NCBI RefSeq assembly: GCF_002409645.1
Contig: NZ_DHNR01000031.1
Location: forward strand, 103,169-167,168
DNA: 64,000 bases
Source: Acetobacter sp. UBA5411
GTDB taxonomy: Bacteria > Pseudomonadota > Alphaproteobacteria > Acetobacterales > Acetobacteraceae
Direction of reading: 5' to 3'
Shown here: piece after piece, positions 54,403 to 63,204 of the stretch
Numbering within the stretch: position 1 is the stretch's first letter
Layout of the letters: each line of letters starts with the position of its first letter
Made by a program: the position numbers and the translations under genes
Notes under the pieces: generated by a model
What the model was told of the DNA's origin: nothing
Seen by the model: only the letters and a program-made list of their open reading frames with translations
The model's database searches: none

Positions 54403-55061
54403 GACAGGTCGTTCCTCGGCTGGTCGGGGGAAGAAGTCTGGTCTTGTGAAGGCTGTGCGGCGCTCACTGACGTATCAGGAAGAGCCGCGCTGAAGGGAGC
54501 GACCCGTCTGTTGCCATGCAGCACCCGTGAAGGGGGAAGAATGGAGGGCGTGCGCAGCCGCGGCCACGCGGAGGCGATGCGTCGGGCGATGGCCGGCGGC
54601 ACCATGGCGGGTGCCTGATCCGGTTCGCTCTGCGGCGGGCTACCTGTAAAGGAGAGCGGTTCTATGCCCAGAGGCGAGGCGCCGACATTCTCTCGTGCCG
54701 GAGGCGGAATCAGGTCGGGCGTGTCAGCAGCGGGGAGGGCTTTTGGCCTGTCGTCAAACGGGCGGCTTCTCAGTGTGGGATCATCGAGTGTCCGACGCAG
54801 GCTGCCGTCATTGTCGATGGTCCGCATGATCTGGCTGCGGACATCAAGTGAGCGAAGCTGGCGGACCTGATCCCGCACGTCGCCAAGATCCGCTTCCCGG
54901 ACCATCTCGTCCACATGGCCCTGAAAATCCGCAGCCAGACGGCGGGCTTTCTTGACGACTTTGGCAACCGAGCGGATGGCGGCGGGCATGTCTTTTGGTC
55001 CGATGACCAGAAGCGCCACCACGCCGATCAGCGCAAATTCCGACCAGGCAAAATCAAACAT
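54399..55061 (-). CDS. tatB: Sec-independent protein translocase TatB
   Basis: 220 aa. A single membrane helix (EFALIGVVALLVIGPKDMP) followed by an amphipathic region (IRSVAKVVKKARRLAADFQGHVDEM) is the TatB pattern. The rest (about 100-220) is a low-complexity Pro/Ser/Ala-rich tail, longer than in E. coli (171 aa). tatA, often adjacent in this group, is not in the window. First gene of tatB-tatC-serS. Confidence 0.92.
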   Translation of the reverse strand: MFDFAWSEFALIGVVALLVIGPKDMPAAIRSVAKVVKKARRLAADFQGHVDEMVREADLGDVRDQVRQLRSLDVRSQIMRTIDNDGSLRRTLDDPTLRSRPFDDRPKALPAADTPDLIPPPARENVGASPLGIEPLSFTGSPPQSEPDQAPAMVPPAIARRIASAWPRLRTPSILPPSRVLHGNRRVAPFSAALPDTSVSAAQPSQDQTSSPDQPRNDLS

Positions 55062-55581
55062 TATTCTCGCCGGTAACCGTCATAATTCTCAATCCGCCCC
55101 GACTGCCGGATGGGGCAGGCGGACGGGACCATACAGAAAAGGCAGGTCCTTGTATATTTTGCAAATGCAGAAGATTACGGGTTTCTGCCTCATGCGCGGC
55201 ATGAAGCCTCAAAATATTCATATTCCTGTCTGTCATGGGGCCACAGGGCGATCACTCTTCCCTGAGATAACCGTGTTTGCGACCGCTTCGCGCTTTCGTG
55301 CCACGAAACGATAAATGACTGGCGTGCCAGCGTTGCGGACCGATCCGGGAGGGGACAGGTGCTTTATCTAATGGGACCTTTGGTAATCATTTTGTCATCC
55401 TTACCTTCAGGGAAGGTGATAAATTACACTGTTCGCCCTGCATAACATTTCTCGGTCAGAGCTCTGCACAGCGTTCCCATTTAAGGATGTGCCGTAGAAA
55501 CAAGGTTTTTTCGATCGCTTTTGATATGTCAAAAGCCGGAAGGGCACGTATCGGCCCCTGTCAGTCAATCAGAAAGCCCGT
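55062..55581. other. Divergent tatB-flippase intergenic region
   Basis: 520 bp with no gene I can support and no tatA. It must carry the tatB promoter on minus and that of the glycan genes on plus. A small inverted repeat (ACCTTC-AGG-GAAGGT) lies near 55401-55415. The rest is featureless to me. Confidence 0.6.
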
Positions 55582-56946
55582 ATGACCCGGAGCCGCTCCA
55601 CCTTCCAATCGATCTTCCGCAATGTCAGCATGTTGACACTCGGTCGGGTCCTGACCGCGCTGTGCAGCTTCGTCTATATGGCGTTTGCCGTACGCGCGCT
55701 GGGGTTGTCTGATTTCGGGCTGCTGATCCTGATTCACTCCCTCGCCATGACCGGCTCGACCCTCTCACGGCTCCAGACATGGCAGACGCTGATCCGCTTC
55801 GGGAGTGATGCGTTTTTCGATGGCGAGATGGGGCGTTTCAGACAGGTTGTCTCCTTCTGCATCCGCCTCGACGGACTCTCGGCTCTTGTGGCTCTGGCGC
55901 TCAGCCTTGTCGTCGTGATCCTCTACGCCCCGAGCGTAGGCTGGACGCATCACGAGCGTACACTGGCTCTGCTATACGCCTGTGTCGCGCCCTTCATGTA
56001 CACGGGATGGTGTCACGGTGTGCTGCGTCTGGCCGGGAAGTTCCGACTGGTGCCGATCACGGACGGTTTCACGGCGTTTGGCAAGATGTGCGGTGTGCTG
56101 CTGGCCTATGCGCTGCATCTGGGCGTGGGCTGGTTCCTGCTGATCTGGGCGGCGGCCGTGCTGTTCGATTACGGGCTTTACACGGCGTTCGCCCTGTCCA
56201 TTCTCAGGACGCGGGCCTCCTTCGGCTATTTCGAGGCGTTCCGGCACTGGCGCTGGAAAGGCGAGGGTATGTGGGCCTTCACGCGCGGCGTCAGCCTCAA
56301 TCAGACGCTGGCGTCCGCCTCCACGCATGTCGCGACACTGATTGTCGGCAAGCAGATCGGGACTGCCGAAGCAGCGGTTTTCCGCGTGTGCCGACAGATT
56401 GCTTCCGGAATCGTGACGCCGGCGCAGCTGATTTCGCCAGTTCTATACCCTGAACTCGTGAAGATGCGTGACCGGCAGGATTGGACGGGGCTCCGTAAAG
56501 TCACCCTGTCCATCTTCGGAATCCTCATCGCCATCTCGGCGTTTCTGATTCTTCTGACGGCTGTGGCTGGATCGCATATCTTCCGTGCCCTGCTGCACGT
56601 GCATGTTCTGCACACATCGTTCTACATCACGATGATGCTTCTGGCGGCGATTTTCAGTCTGTTGATCGTCCCACTGGAGCCGCTGCTGATCGTGACCGGC
56701 CAGTTACGGCTCCTCGTCAGAACGCGTGTCTTTGTCACACTGCTCTACTTCCCAGCACTCTATCTGCTGACCCGCTATTTCCATCTGACTGGTGCCTGTC
56801 TGGCAACACTCGCCTCAAGCGCAGCCGTCTTTCTGTCCTGCCTTGTCGGCGCGGTGGTCTTTTCCCGACGGCTTGGTCGCTCAGGACAGGCCGGCCCGAA
56901 CGGCGCGATGGATCAGTCTGAACCGGCGCAGGAAGGCGGGCGCTGA
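55582..56946 (+). CDS. Polysaccharide flippase (Wzx-like, MATE/MOP superfamily)
   Basis: 454 aa, about 12 hydrophobic helices. N-terminal FRNVSMLTLGRVLTALCSFVYMAFAVRALGLSDFGLLIL is the flippase start. It would move lipid-linked glycans across the inner membrane. Alone on plus, it converges on and overlaps the GT2 gene by 66 bp (56881-56946), so the last 21 codons also encode the C-terminus of that enzyme. Confidence 0.85.
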   Translation: MTRSRSTFQSIFRNVSMLTLGRVLTALCSFVYMAFAVRALGLSDFGLLILIHSLAMTGSTLSRLQTWQTLIRFGSDAFFDGEMGRFRQVVSFCIRLDGLSALVALALSLVVVILYAPSVGWTHHERTLALLYACVAPFMYTGWCHGVLRLAGKFRLVPITDGFTAFGKMCGVLLAYALHLGVGWFLLIWAAAVLFDYGLYTAFALSILRTRASFGYFEAFRHWRWKGEGMWAFTRGVSLNQTLASASTHVATLIVGKQIGTAEAAVFRVCRQIASGIVTPAQLISPVLYPELVKMRDRQDWTGLRKVTLSIFGILIAISAFLILLTAVAGSHIFRALLHVHVLHTSFYITMMLLAAIFSLLIVPLEPLLIVTGQLRLLVRTRVFVTLLYFPALYLLTRYFHLTGACLATLASSAAVFLSCLVGAVVFSRRLGRSGQAGPNGAMDQSEPAQEGGR

Positions 56947-57867
56947 ACCCGCTCGTGTCAGCATGGTCCCCAGATTGGGCGCGATCACCTTCACCAGCAG
57001 ATACAGCGCCATATTGAGACGATGCAGGATCGGCGAGGTCGCCAGAGATCGCTCCAGCCAGAGCCGATTGCGGATTGTGCAGAAGACGCGTCGCTCCTCG
57101 GTCTTCGGGTCCAACCAGGGGTGAATGGCCTTGCGGTTCGCACGCCAGGATTCGTCGATGTCACGGAGACGACTGTCGGGGCAGAGCCAGATATGGCCGC
57201 CAGCCGCCGGGATCTGCTGTGAGAAGGCGTAATCATCAAAATAGAGATGATAATGCTGTGGGGGCAGGGCAATCCGGTCGAGCCACGAACGGGCGAACCA
57301 GAAGCCGCCATAGGCCGCGACACCAAGTTCGAAACAGCCTTCCCGTATCGCGGCTTTCCGTTTTCCACCGTTCCACAGATGCGCCAGATTGAAATCGAAG
57401 AACGCGTCAGGCTCGACCCAGTGCAGGGTTTTGCGATCCAGCACCTTGCGATACTGCCTCTTGTCCACGCGAAAGCTCATCATGGCGTTGCTTTCGTCCG
57501 CACCGAGGCGTTTCCAGCAGTCGAGAAGAACGGAGAGAGCGTTCTCATCTGGCACATTGTCGTCGTCCAGAACCCAGATGAAACGCATATCGTGGAGACG
57601 CGCCGCATAGGCTAGTCCGGCATGGAATCCGCCCGCAGAGCCTTCATTTTTCTCAAGCCGCACGACATGCAGGGCATCCGTCCCGAACTCATCCTGCAGC
57701 GAGGCAAGCGCCTTCTGTGCTGAACGGGGCGTGCCGTTGTCCACGACGACTGCGCAGGCTGCCCCGCACCGGAACGCTGCCCGCAACACTTCCGCAAGAA
57801 GATGCGTGCGTTCGCCATAGGTGACGGTGACAACGCAGGTCCGGTCTTGCAATGGTAACGACGTCAT
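56881..57867 (-). CDS. GT2 glycosyltransferase
   Basis: 328 aa. N-terminal VTVTYGERTHLLAEVLRAA, VVVDNGTPRS and the DXD-like IWVLDDDNVPDENAL are typical of GT-A family 2 rhamnosyl/galactofuranosyl-type enzymes. The C-terminal part (KVIAPNLGTML, RRFRLIHRAVRAG) is basic and amphipathic. It ends within the flippase gene on the opposite strand. It overlaps the ELM1-like gene upstream by four bases. Confidence 0.87.
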   Translation of the reverse strand: MTSLPLQDRTCVVTVTYGERTHLLAEVLRAAFRCGAACAVVVDNGTPRSAQKALASLQDEFGTDALHVVRLEKNEGSAGGFHAGLAYAARLHDMRFIWVLDDDNVPDENALSVLLDCWKRLGADESNAMMSFRVDKRQYRKVLDRKTLHWVEPDAFFDFNLAHLWNGGKRKAAIREGCFELGVAAYGGFWFARSWLDRIALPPQHYHLYFDDYAFSQQIPAAGGHIWLCPDSRLRDIDESWRANRKAIHPWLDPKTEERRVFCTIRNRLWLERSLATSPILHRLNMALYLLVKVIAPNLGTMLTRAGSAPAFLRRFRLIHRAVRAGLS

Positions 57868-58868
57868 CTTTCTGCACGGCTGGAGGCAGGTTTTCTATCA
57901 GCGATCAGCGCGATAACCCGATCACGGCAGGCTCGTAATTCCTCATCCGGTATTGGAAACGGCATGTGCCAATCTGGTTTTTTCAGACCCTGTTCCGTCA
58001 AAGGTCGTACAAGTCCCTGCTGGACAAGCGCTCGATGCCAGCGTGAAAAATCAGTGCCACCGGCAAGCCAGCCTCTCCGGATCAACGTATGGCGGAGTTC
58101 CGGCGTGATACGGTCGGCCATGATCTTCAGGCGCTGGACAGGCGGAAGCCGGACCGGGAGCGGATACAGCCAGGTCGGTTTGCCGGTTCGCCATGCGTCG
58201 GCGATCAGGGAGGCGCTGTCCGCTGTCACCACCAGTCTTCCGCTCTCTGCCAGAACCGTCGAGAGCGGTCGTCGGTCGATGCGGTCAGGTGTCTGGCGAT
58301 ACCGTTCCTCGACAATTTGCATCACATGATCCGGCGTGCGCGGTCCCGGCACGACGCGCAGTGCCGTGCCTGTCGCCGCGGCCAGCCGCTCGGCGCGGGA
58401 CAGCAACACCTGCGCATCGTTATCGCTGAAGCTGAAGTGACGGGTCGGTCCTCCCAGCAGCACGGAAACCGGTCCCTGTGTGGTATCGGCAGGAATTGCT
58501 GGCCGTGAGAGGTCCGCACCGTTCAGCGGCATGTTCAGATGCAGCGTCTGTGGACCTTCCGGGTAGTCGTCCTGTGGCATTAGCAGGATCAGATCCAGCT
58601 CCGATGGTGCTTTCAGACGCGGACGCCCGAGCTGGATGATGAGAGGGCGACCGCCGAAGGCTGCTTTCAGACGCCACGCCTGTCTCAAAGCTCTGCCGAA
58701 AGACAGGATTAGTGTCGGCTCATCAGGCGGAATCTGATCATTTTTGGTGAATCGCCAAGGCAGGCCACAGGCATTAGCCAGCGCCTCGCACTGCCTCATT
58801 TCGCCTTTTCGACCGGTATCAACGATAAGAATGGATGCGTTGGAGAGGCTGTTCACGGATGACAGCAT
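57864..58868 (-). CDS. ELM1/GtrOC1-family putative glycosyltransferase
   Basis: 334 aa. Family name comes from the yeast/plant fission protein ELM1; bacterial members are putative glycosyltransferases. Conserved blocks: ILIVDTGRKGEMRQCEALANA at the start, VSVLLGGPTRHFSFSDNDAQ, and RLVVTADSASLIADAWRTGKP. Acceptor and donor unknown. Coupled to the GT2 gene downstream (four-base overlap). Confidence 0.8.
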   Translation of the reverse strand: MLSSVNSLSNASILIVDTGRKGEMRQCEALANACGLPWRFTKNDQIPPDEPTLILSFGRALRQAWRLKAAFGGRPLIIQLGRPRLKAPSELDLILLMPQDDYPEGPQTLHLNMPLNGADLSRPAIPADTTQGPVSVLLGGPTRHFSFSDNDAQVLLSRAERLAAATGTALRVVPGPRTPDHVMQIVEERYRQTPDRIDRRPLSTVLAESGRLVVTADSASLIADAWRTGKPTWLYPLPVRLPPVQRLKIMADRITPELRHTLIRRGWLAGGTDFSRWHRALVQQGLVRPLTEQGLKKPDWHMPFPIPDEELRACRDRVIALIADRKPASSRAER

Positions 58869-58889
58869 CCGTATTTTTTCCTGTTCTGG

Positions 58890-59819
58890 TCAGAGATAGA
58901 CAATTTTCTTGACCGCCGGTGCGTGCTTCCAGACCAGCGCGCTGTAAGGTTGGCAATAGGCATGGTTCATGACGTGATCGGGAGAAATTTCGGTTTGATG
59001 GGACTGTGTTGCTGGAGACGCTTTCCAGTGAATCATCCGCGCGCCTGCTGGCACGAGGGTCGAGAGGCGGGCGGGAGTTGTGCGACGGAAAAGTTGGCGG
59101 GCCGAGCGCATCGACAATGAGCACATCGTGTCCGGTGGATACACGATCACGCTTGGGTCCGTGTTTTTCTCCAGCAGTTCGCGCAGGACGGTTTCCGCCT
59201 GACAGTTATGGTTTGCGACGAGTGCCCGCAACCACTGCGTCAGAAAAGGTGCTCCGGCTATCGCCCCGAATAGCGGATAGACAGGCGCGAAGGCTGATGG
59301 GGGACGTCGTTTTTCTGAGCTGGTATTTTGCAACCGTTTCATGAAGCCCGCCCGAAAGACATCGGACAAGGCAAGGCTGCGTTCGGCAACTGATACTCGT
59401 CGTGATCCGAAAAAGACTGATCCCGTCCGTTCATGAAGCAGCGGGGCGATCATGAGCGTTTCAGATGTCAGAAAGATACCGCCATACGCATAGATCAGCG
59501 CCGCGCTAAGAATGCAGTTACGGGTCTCCTGATCCGAAGACAGCGTATAAAGCTGTGACAGGCCCTGAATTCCGGTCTTTTCCTCGATGCCTCGCAGAAG
59601 AGAGGTCTTGTCGAGCCGACGAAACACTACACGCTCCAGAGACCGCAGGAAATCGGTCTGAGGTCCGGCAGGCAATGCGCCAACATGATGAACGATCACC
59701 TGCTCCATACCGGCCTGCGCGGCGGACGCCACGGCGAACGCATGCTGCCAGACGATTGTCCGTTCCTGAAAAATGAAGTGTGCAACGGAAGGAATGAGGG
59801 GATTATGGGAGGCGCTCAT
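58890..59819 (-). CDS. GT32-like glycosyltransferase with altered DXD motif
   Basis: 309 aa. Starts MSASHNPLIPSVAHFIFQE. The central ALIYAYGGIFLTSETL corresponds to the YGGIYLDTD block of sugar-nucleotide-binding DXD (GT32) enzymes, but the Asp-x-Asp is replaced by Ser-Glu-Thr, so metal and donor binding may be lost or altered. ATG 59819 begins one base after the phosphoesterase stop; GTG 59828 is an alternative. Family is assigned from this block, so moderately sure. Confidence 0.65.
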   Translation of the reverse strand: MSASHNPLIPSVAHFIFQERTIVWQHAFAVASAAQAGMEQVIVHHVGALPAGPQTDFLRSLERVVFRRLDKTSLLRGIEEKTGIQGLSQLYTLSSDQETRNCILSAALIYAYGGIFLTSETLMIAPLLHERTGSVFFGSRRVSVAERSLALSDVFRAGFMKRLQNTSSEKRRPPSAFAPVYPLFGAIAGAPFLTQWLRALVANHNCQAETVLRELLEKNTDPSVIVYPPDTMCSLSMRSARQLFRRTTPARLSTLVPAGARMIHWKASPATQSHQTEISPDHVMNHAYCQPYSALVWKHAPAVKKIVYL

Positions 59820-59820
59820 G

Positions 59821-60789
59821 TCATGCACCTACGGCACGCTGATAGACCGGCATTGATTGGGTGTCGAAAGCATCCGGGACCGCGGGAGTGTTCGGCACAG
59901 GCACACGAGGGCGCAACCAGGTAATCTGACCGGCACTGATGAACTCACCCGTTTCGGTCATGCGCCTGCGGGTCATTTCGATGCGCCAGTAATTGGCTTC
60001 AGCGACAACCCGAAACGCGTTCCAGCCAGCGGCTTTGTCCGGTTCGTCCGACATCAGGGATGCGGACGGTGTGGCGATGAGCGGAATGGATGTCTCGGGG
60101 ATAAAGCGGATCGAGGCGCAATGAGAGTGACCGTGCAGCACGAGTTCGGCCCCTGCTTCTTTTAGTGCATTGGCGACATGTTTCCATCCCAGAAGGGATT
60201 TTCGCCATGGTACTAGGTCCGGTGTTACGGGATGATGGATCAGAACGATCCGGCAAGCATCACGGGTGGCATCAAGAATTCTGCGCAGACGCGTTGCCTG
60301 TTCAATATCCACGCGCCCATAGGCCATGAGGGGTGGACTGGCGACTGCACTGCACACGCCGATCAGCGTCAGATTGCCCATCCGCCGGATAAAGGGAAAA
60401 TCCTCGGCACGAGGAGCGGTCCATCTGTCCCATGTGGCAAGCGCCTGCTTTCTGGAGTGGGCAGTCATGGCGTCATGATTGCCCGGCACCACGACTGTTG
60501 GCGCTGGCATTTGTTCAAGCCATTCTGCCGCCTGCGAAAATTCCTGCGGAAGACCGAAATTTGTAAGATCTCCCGTGTCGGCAATGGCGTCCGGCGCAAA
60601 CGCGGCAATGTCGTTCATCACGGCTTGCGCTGTTTTGAGGGTATGCAGTCTGGAGCGTCGGCGTTTCCATGATAGCACGCTCAGGGCGCGCTTCCCCAGC
60701 AAGGCCTTGGGTGACAGGACACCCTCTGGAGGGAGATGCACGTCAGAAAGATGGGCAAGGCTCTGTATCTGGCCTGCATTATTCATCAT
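59821..60789 (-). CDS. Metallophosphoesterase (calcineurin-like)
   Basis: 322 aa. All family metal motifs are visible: SDVHL (D-x-H), GDLTNFG (GDxx), PGNHD, LIHHPV (H) and GHSH. Substrate unknown; related proteins are cAMP phosphodiesterases or UDP-sugar/lipid phosphatases. Its place in a glycan cluster makes a sugar or lipid phosphate plausible. The start is ATG 60789 (MMNNAGQI), with GGAG upstream; ATG 60840 would add 17 residues. Confidence 0.85.
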   Translation of the reverse strand: MMNNAGQIQSLAHLSDVHLPPEGVLSPKALLGKRALSVLSWKRRRSRLHTLKTAQAVMNDIAAFAPDAIADTGDLTNFGLPQEFSQAAEWLEQMPAPTVVVPGNHDAMTAHSRKQALATWDRWTAPRAEDFPFIRRMGNLTLIGVCSAVASPPLMAYGRVDIEQATRLRRILDATRDACRIVLIHHPVTPDLVPWRKSLLGWKHVANALKEAGAELVLHGHSHCASIRFIPETSIPLIATPSASLMSDEPDKAAGWNAFRVVAEANYWRIEMTRRRMTETGEFISAGQITWLRPRVPVPNTPAVPDAFDTQSMPVYQRAVGA

Positions 60790-61000
60790 GGGCGCGGGTG
60801 CTCCTGCGTCATGCCGCCTGCTGTTGGCGTGATACACCATTTATTTCAGGATAGCGCAGTGCAATGAAAATATAATGGAAATGAAACACTCTGTTTTTGA
60901 AACAAAACATTCAAAAAACTGACGCGGAATGCTATTGTTTGCGCGTGTGTGTTGTCACAAAAGACAAACACAGATTCAATCCTTATGAAAACAGTGAGAC

Positions 61001-62134
61001 ATGCTGAAGGTTGTGTTGCCGTTCATAGCCCAGCCGCATCAGACGCTGCATTCCCTTCCCATAGGAATGGAAGTGGCGGCGCGTAATCCGGATGTTGAAG
61101 TGCAGATAGCCTGCATGACGGAAAGCCATCTGGACTACGCCCGTACGCTTGCCGGTTTCTATCCGGAGAGCAAGGTTTCGTATGAGTTGCTGCGGATGCC
61201 TCACCGTCTACGACGCAGGATAGAGGAAAAGGGACCGGGACCACTCGAAAAAATCGCTGTTCTTTCCATGAATCGTTCCTATTTTTCTCAGTTCAGTGGC
61301 ATTGTCGTGCCAGAGCGAACCTCTCTCTATCTCAAGCGCATGGGAGTCAGAAAACCCCGTCTGGCATGGACGCGGCATGGTGCAGGCGACCGAGCCGTCG
61401 GCTTTGCAAAAGATACGCGCCTGTTCGACTTCATCGTTCTGTCGGGAAAGAAGATCGAAAAACGTCTTCTTCAGCAGGGTGCGATCACGCCCGGTCGTTA
61501 TCATCGCGGCACCTATGCGAAATTCGATATCGTCCAGCGCATGAATCATGCGGCACGTCCGCTTTTCAACAACTCCAGACCTGTCGTGCTCTATAATCCG
61601 CATTTCTCCTCCCGGCTGTCATCATGGGAGAAGTTTGGTGACAATATTCTTGCTTTTTTCGCACAGCAGGATCGCTACAATCTGATTTTTGCCCCGCATA
61701 TCCGTCTGTTTGACCGGAACAGAGAGGGTGGCGAGGTGCTCCGGCAGCGTTTTTCCGGTTGTGAAAATCTGCTGATCGATCCGGGCAGTACGCGCAGCGT
61801 GGACATGACGTATACCATGGCGGCGGATCTCTATCTGGGAGATGTCAGCAGTCAGGTGGCCGAATTCATGATCCGTCCGCGCCCCTGTGTTTTTCTCAAT
61901 GCTCATAACGCACGATGGGAAAACAACAGTGACTACAGCTTCTGGCAGTTGGGCGAAGTGCTGAATGATCCTGACCGACTTTCCGACACGCTGGACAATG
62001 CGTTTCTGATCCATCCACAGTTCAGGGACAGACAGACGGCCTATTTTTCTGAAACATTCGAACTGCCCGACAATCAGCCCACTGCTCCAGCAGCGGCTGA
62101 CGCCATGGTGGATTATCTCAGGCGTTGTGCCTGA
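61001..62134 (+). CDS. CDP-glycerol glycerophosphotransferase-like (TagF-type) protein
   Basis: 377 aa. The C-terminal half carries VVLYNPHFSSRLSSWEKF, LIFAPHIRLF, MTYTMAADLYLGDVSSQVAEFM and RPCVFLNAHNARWEN, the motifs of the TagF/teichoic-acid polymerase superfamily. In Gram-negatives such proteins often work on surface glycans with phosphodiester-linked units. The acceptor is not known. It stands alone on plus and overlaps the GT4 gene at its 3' end by 22 bp. Confidence 0.78.
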   Translation: MLKVVLPFIAQPHQTLHSLPIGMEVAARNPDVEVQIACMTESHLDYARTLAGFYPESKVSYELLRMPHRLRRRIEEKGPGPLEKIAVLSMNRSYFSQFSGIVVPERTSLYLKRMGVRKPRLAWTRHGAGDRAVGFAKDTRLFDFIVLSGKKIEKRLLQQGAITPGRYHRGTYAKFDIVQRMNHAARPLFNNSRPVVLYNPHFSSRLSSWEKFGDNILAFFAQQDRYNLIFAPHIRLFDRNREGGEVLRQRFSGCENLLIDPGSTRSVDMTYTMAADLYLGDVSSQVAEFMIRPRPCVFLNAHNARWENNSDYSFWQLGEVLNDPDRLSDTLDNAFLIHPQFRDRQTAYFSETFELPDNQPTAPAAADAMVDYLRRCA

Positions 62135-63204
62135 ACAATCTGTTCCACACGTTCTACGATGTCGTGCCCCGTGGCGTCGAAACGCTCGGCGCTAAATCGT
62201 TCGAGCACCCGCTGACGTCCCTTCTGTCCCCATTCTGACAGTTTGTCAGGTGAGCGGAGCAATTTTTCAAGCGCACTCGCCAAGGCCTGTGGATCACGGG
62301 GTGGCACCACGCTTCCCATTTCTCCTGTGATGGTAAAGGGAAGTTCTCCCACCGCTGAAGTGATGACAGGCAGACCAGCAAGCATCGCTTCATGCGCCGC
62401 CAGACACAGCCCTTCCCAGAAGGAGGGCTGCACATAGGCGTGCAGGGTCGCCAGAAAGTTTTTGGGATGCTCGACGTAGCCAGCCAGACGGACCGGCAGG
62501 TTATCCCGTTTGATCAGGCCTTCCAGATGGGCGCGTTCTTCGCCTTCCCCCGCGATCGAGATTTCAAAAGGGGGCAGGTCATTCTTTTGACGCAGGAATG
62601 TCAGTGCCTGACACAGAATATCGTAACCCTTGACCGGATGCAGGCGTCCGAGTGAACCGATACGCACGGGTTCGCCCGGTTGCCACGGCGTCGCCAGAGG
62701 GACATTGGCGTCTGCACGGAAAATCGGCCAGCAGGTGAGTTGTTTGGCAGGAACTCCCAGCGTTTCCCGGGTCATTTTTTCCACACAGCAGGAGTCTGCG
62801 ATCCAGAGAGAGATGCAGGACCGCAAAAGACGCAGCATTCTGGCATTGGCCGGTTTGAGGCGGGCTGAATGTTGCCAGCTGATCACCGGGCAGCGTCGAT
62901 AGGCCCCGAGCAGTTGTCCCATCAGGGTCGCGCGGGTCAGGGAGGTCCAGATCACCGTTGGTGAAAATACCTCCATCTGTCGCATCAGCCAGAGAAAGGC
63001 GGCCAGATGATCCCCCGGAGCCCCATCCCGGACGTGCACGCGCAAACCATCCTGTTCCATTGAGGCGATGGCGCGTCCGTCCCTACGGCTGAGCGCGAAG
63101 ATTTCAACATGATGCCCGCGTTCACGCATGACTCGGGTTACGGCGGGTACAGGCAGGGCCGCTCCGCCGCCTTCTACCGAGTTGATAACGTAGGCGATCC
63201 TCAC
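62113..63204 (-). CDS. GT4 glycosyltransferase
   Basis: 363 aa. Starts VRIAYVINSVEGGGAALPVPA; the GT-B fold has IGSLGRLHPVKGYDILCQAL and the donor-site block PSFWEGLCLAAHEAMLAGLPVI (EGLCLAAHE corresponds to the EX7E motif). GTG 63204 is used: GAGGAA is 7 nt upstream and it overlaps the upstream stop (GTGA); ATG 63228 is possible. Convergent with the TagF-like gene. Confidence 0.87.
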   Translation of the reverse strand: MRIAYVINSVEGGGAALPVPAVTRVMRERGHHVEIFALSRRDGRAIASMEQDGLRVHVRDGAPGDHLAAFLWLMRQMEVFSPTVIWTSLTRATLMGQLLGAYRRCPVISWQHSARLKPANARMLRLLRSCISLWIADSCCVEKMTRETLGVPAKQLTCWPIFRADANVPLATPWQPGEPVRIGSLGRLHPVKGYDILCQALTFLRQKNDLPPFEISIAGEGEERAHLEGLIKRDNLPVRLAGYVEHPKNFLATLHAYVQPSFWEGLCLAAHEAMLAGLPVITSAVGELPFTITGEMGSVVPPRDPQALASALEKLLRSPDKLSEWGQKGRQRVLERFSAERFDATGHDIVERVEQIVQAQRLR

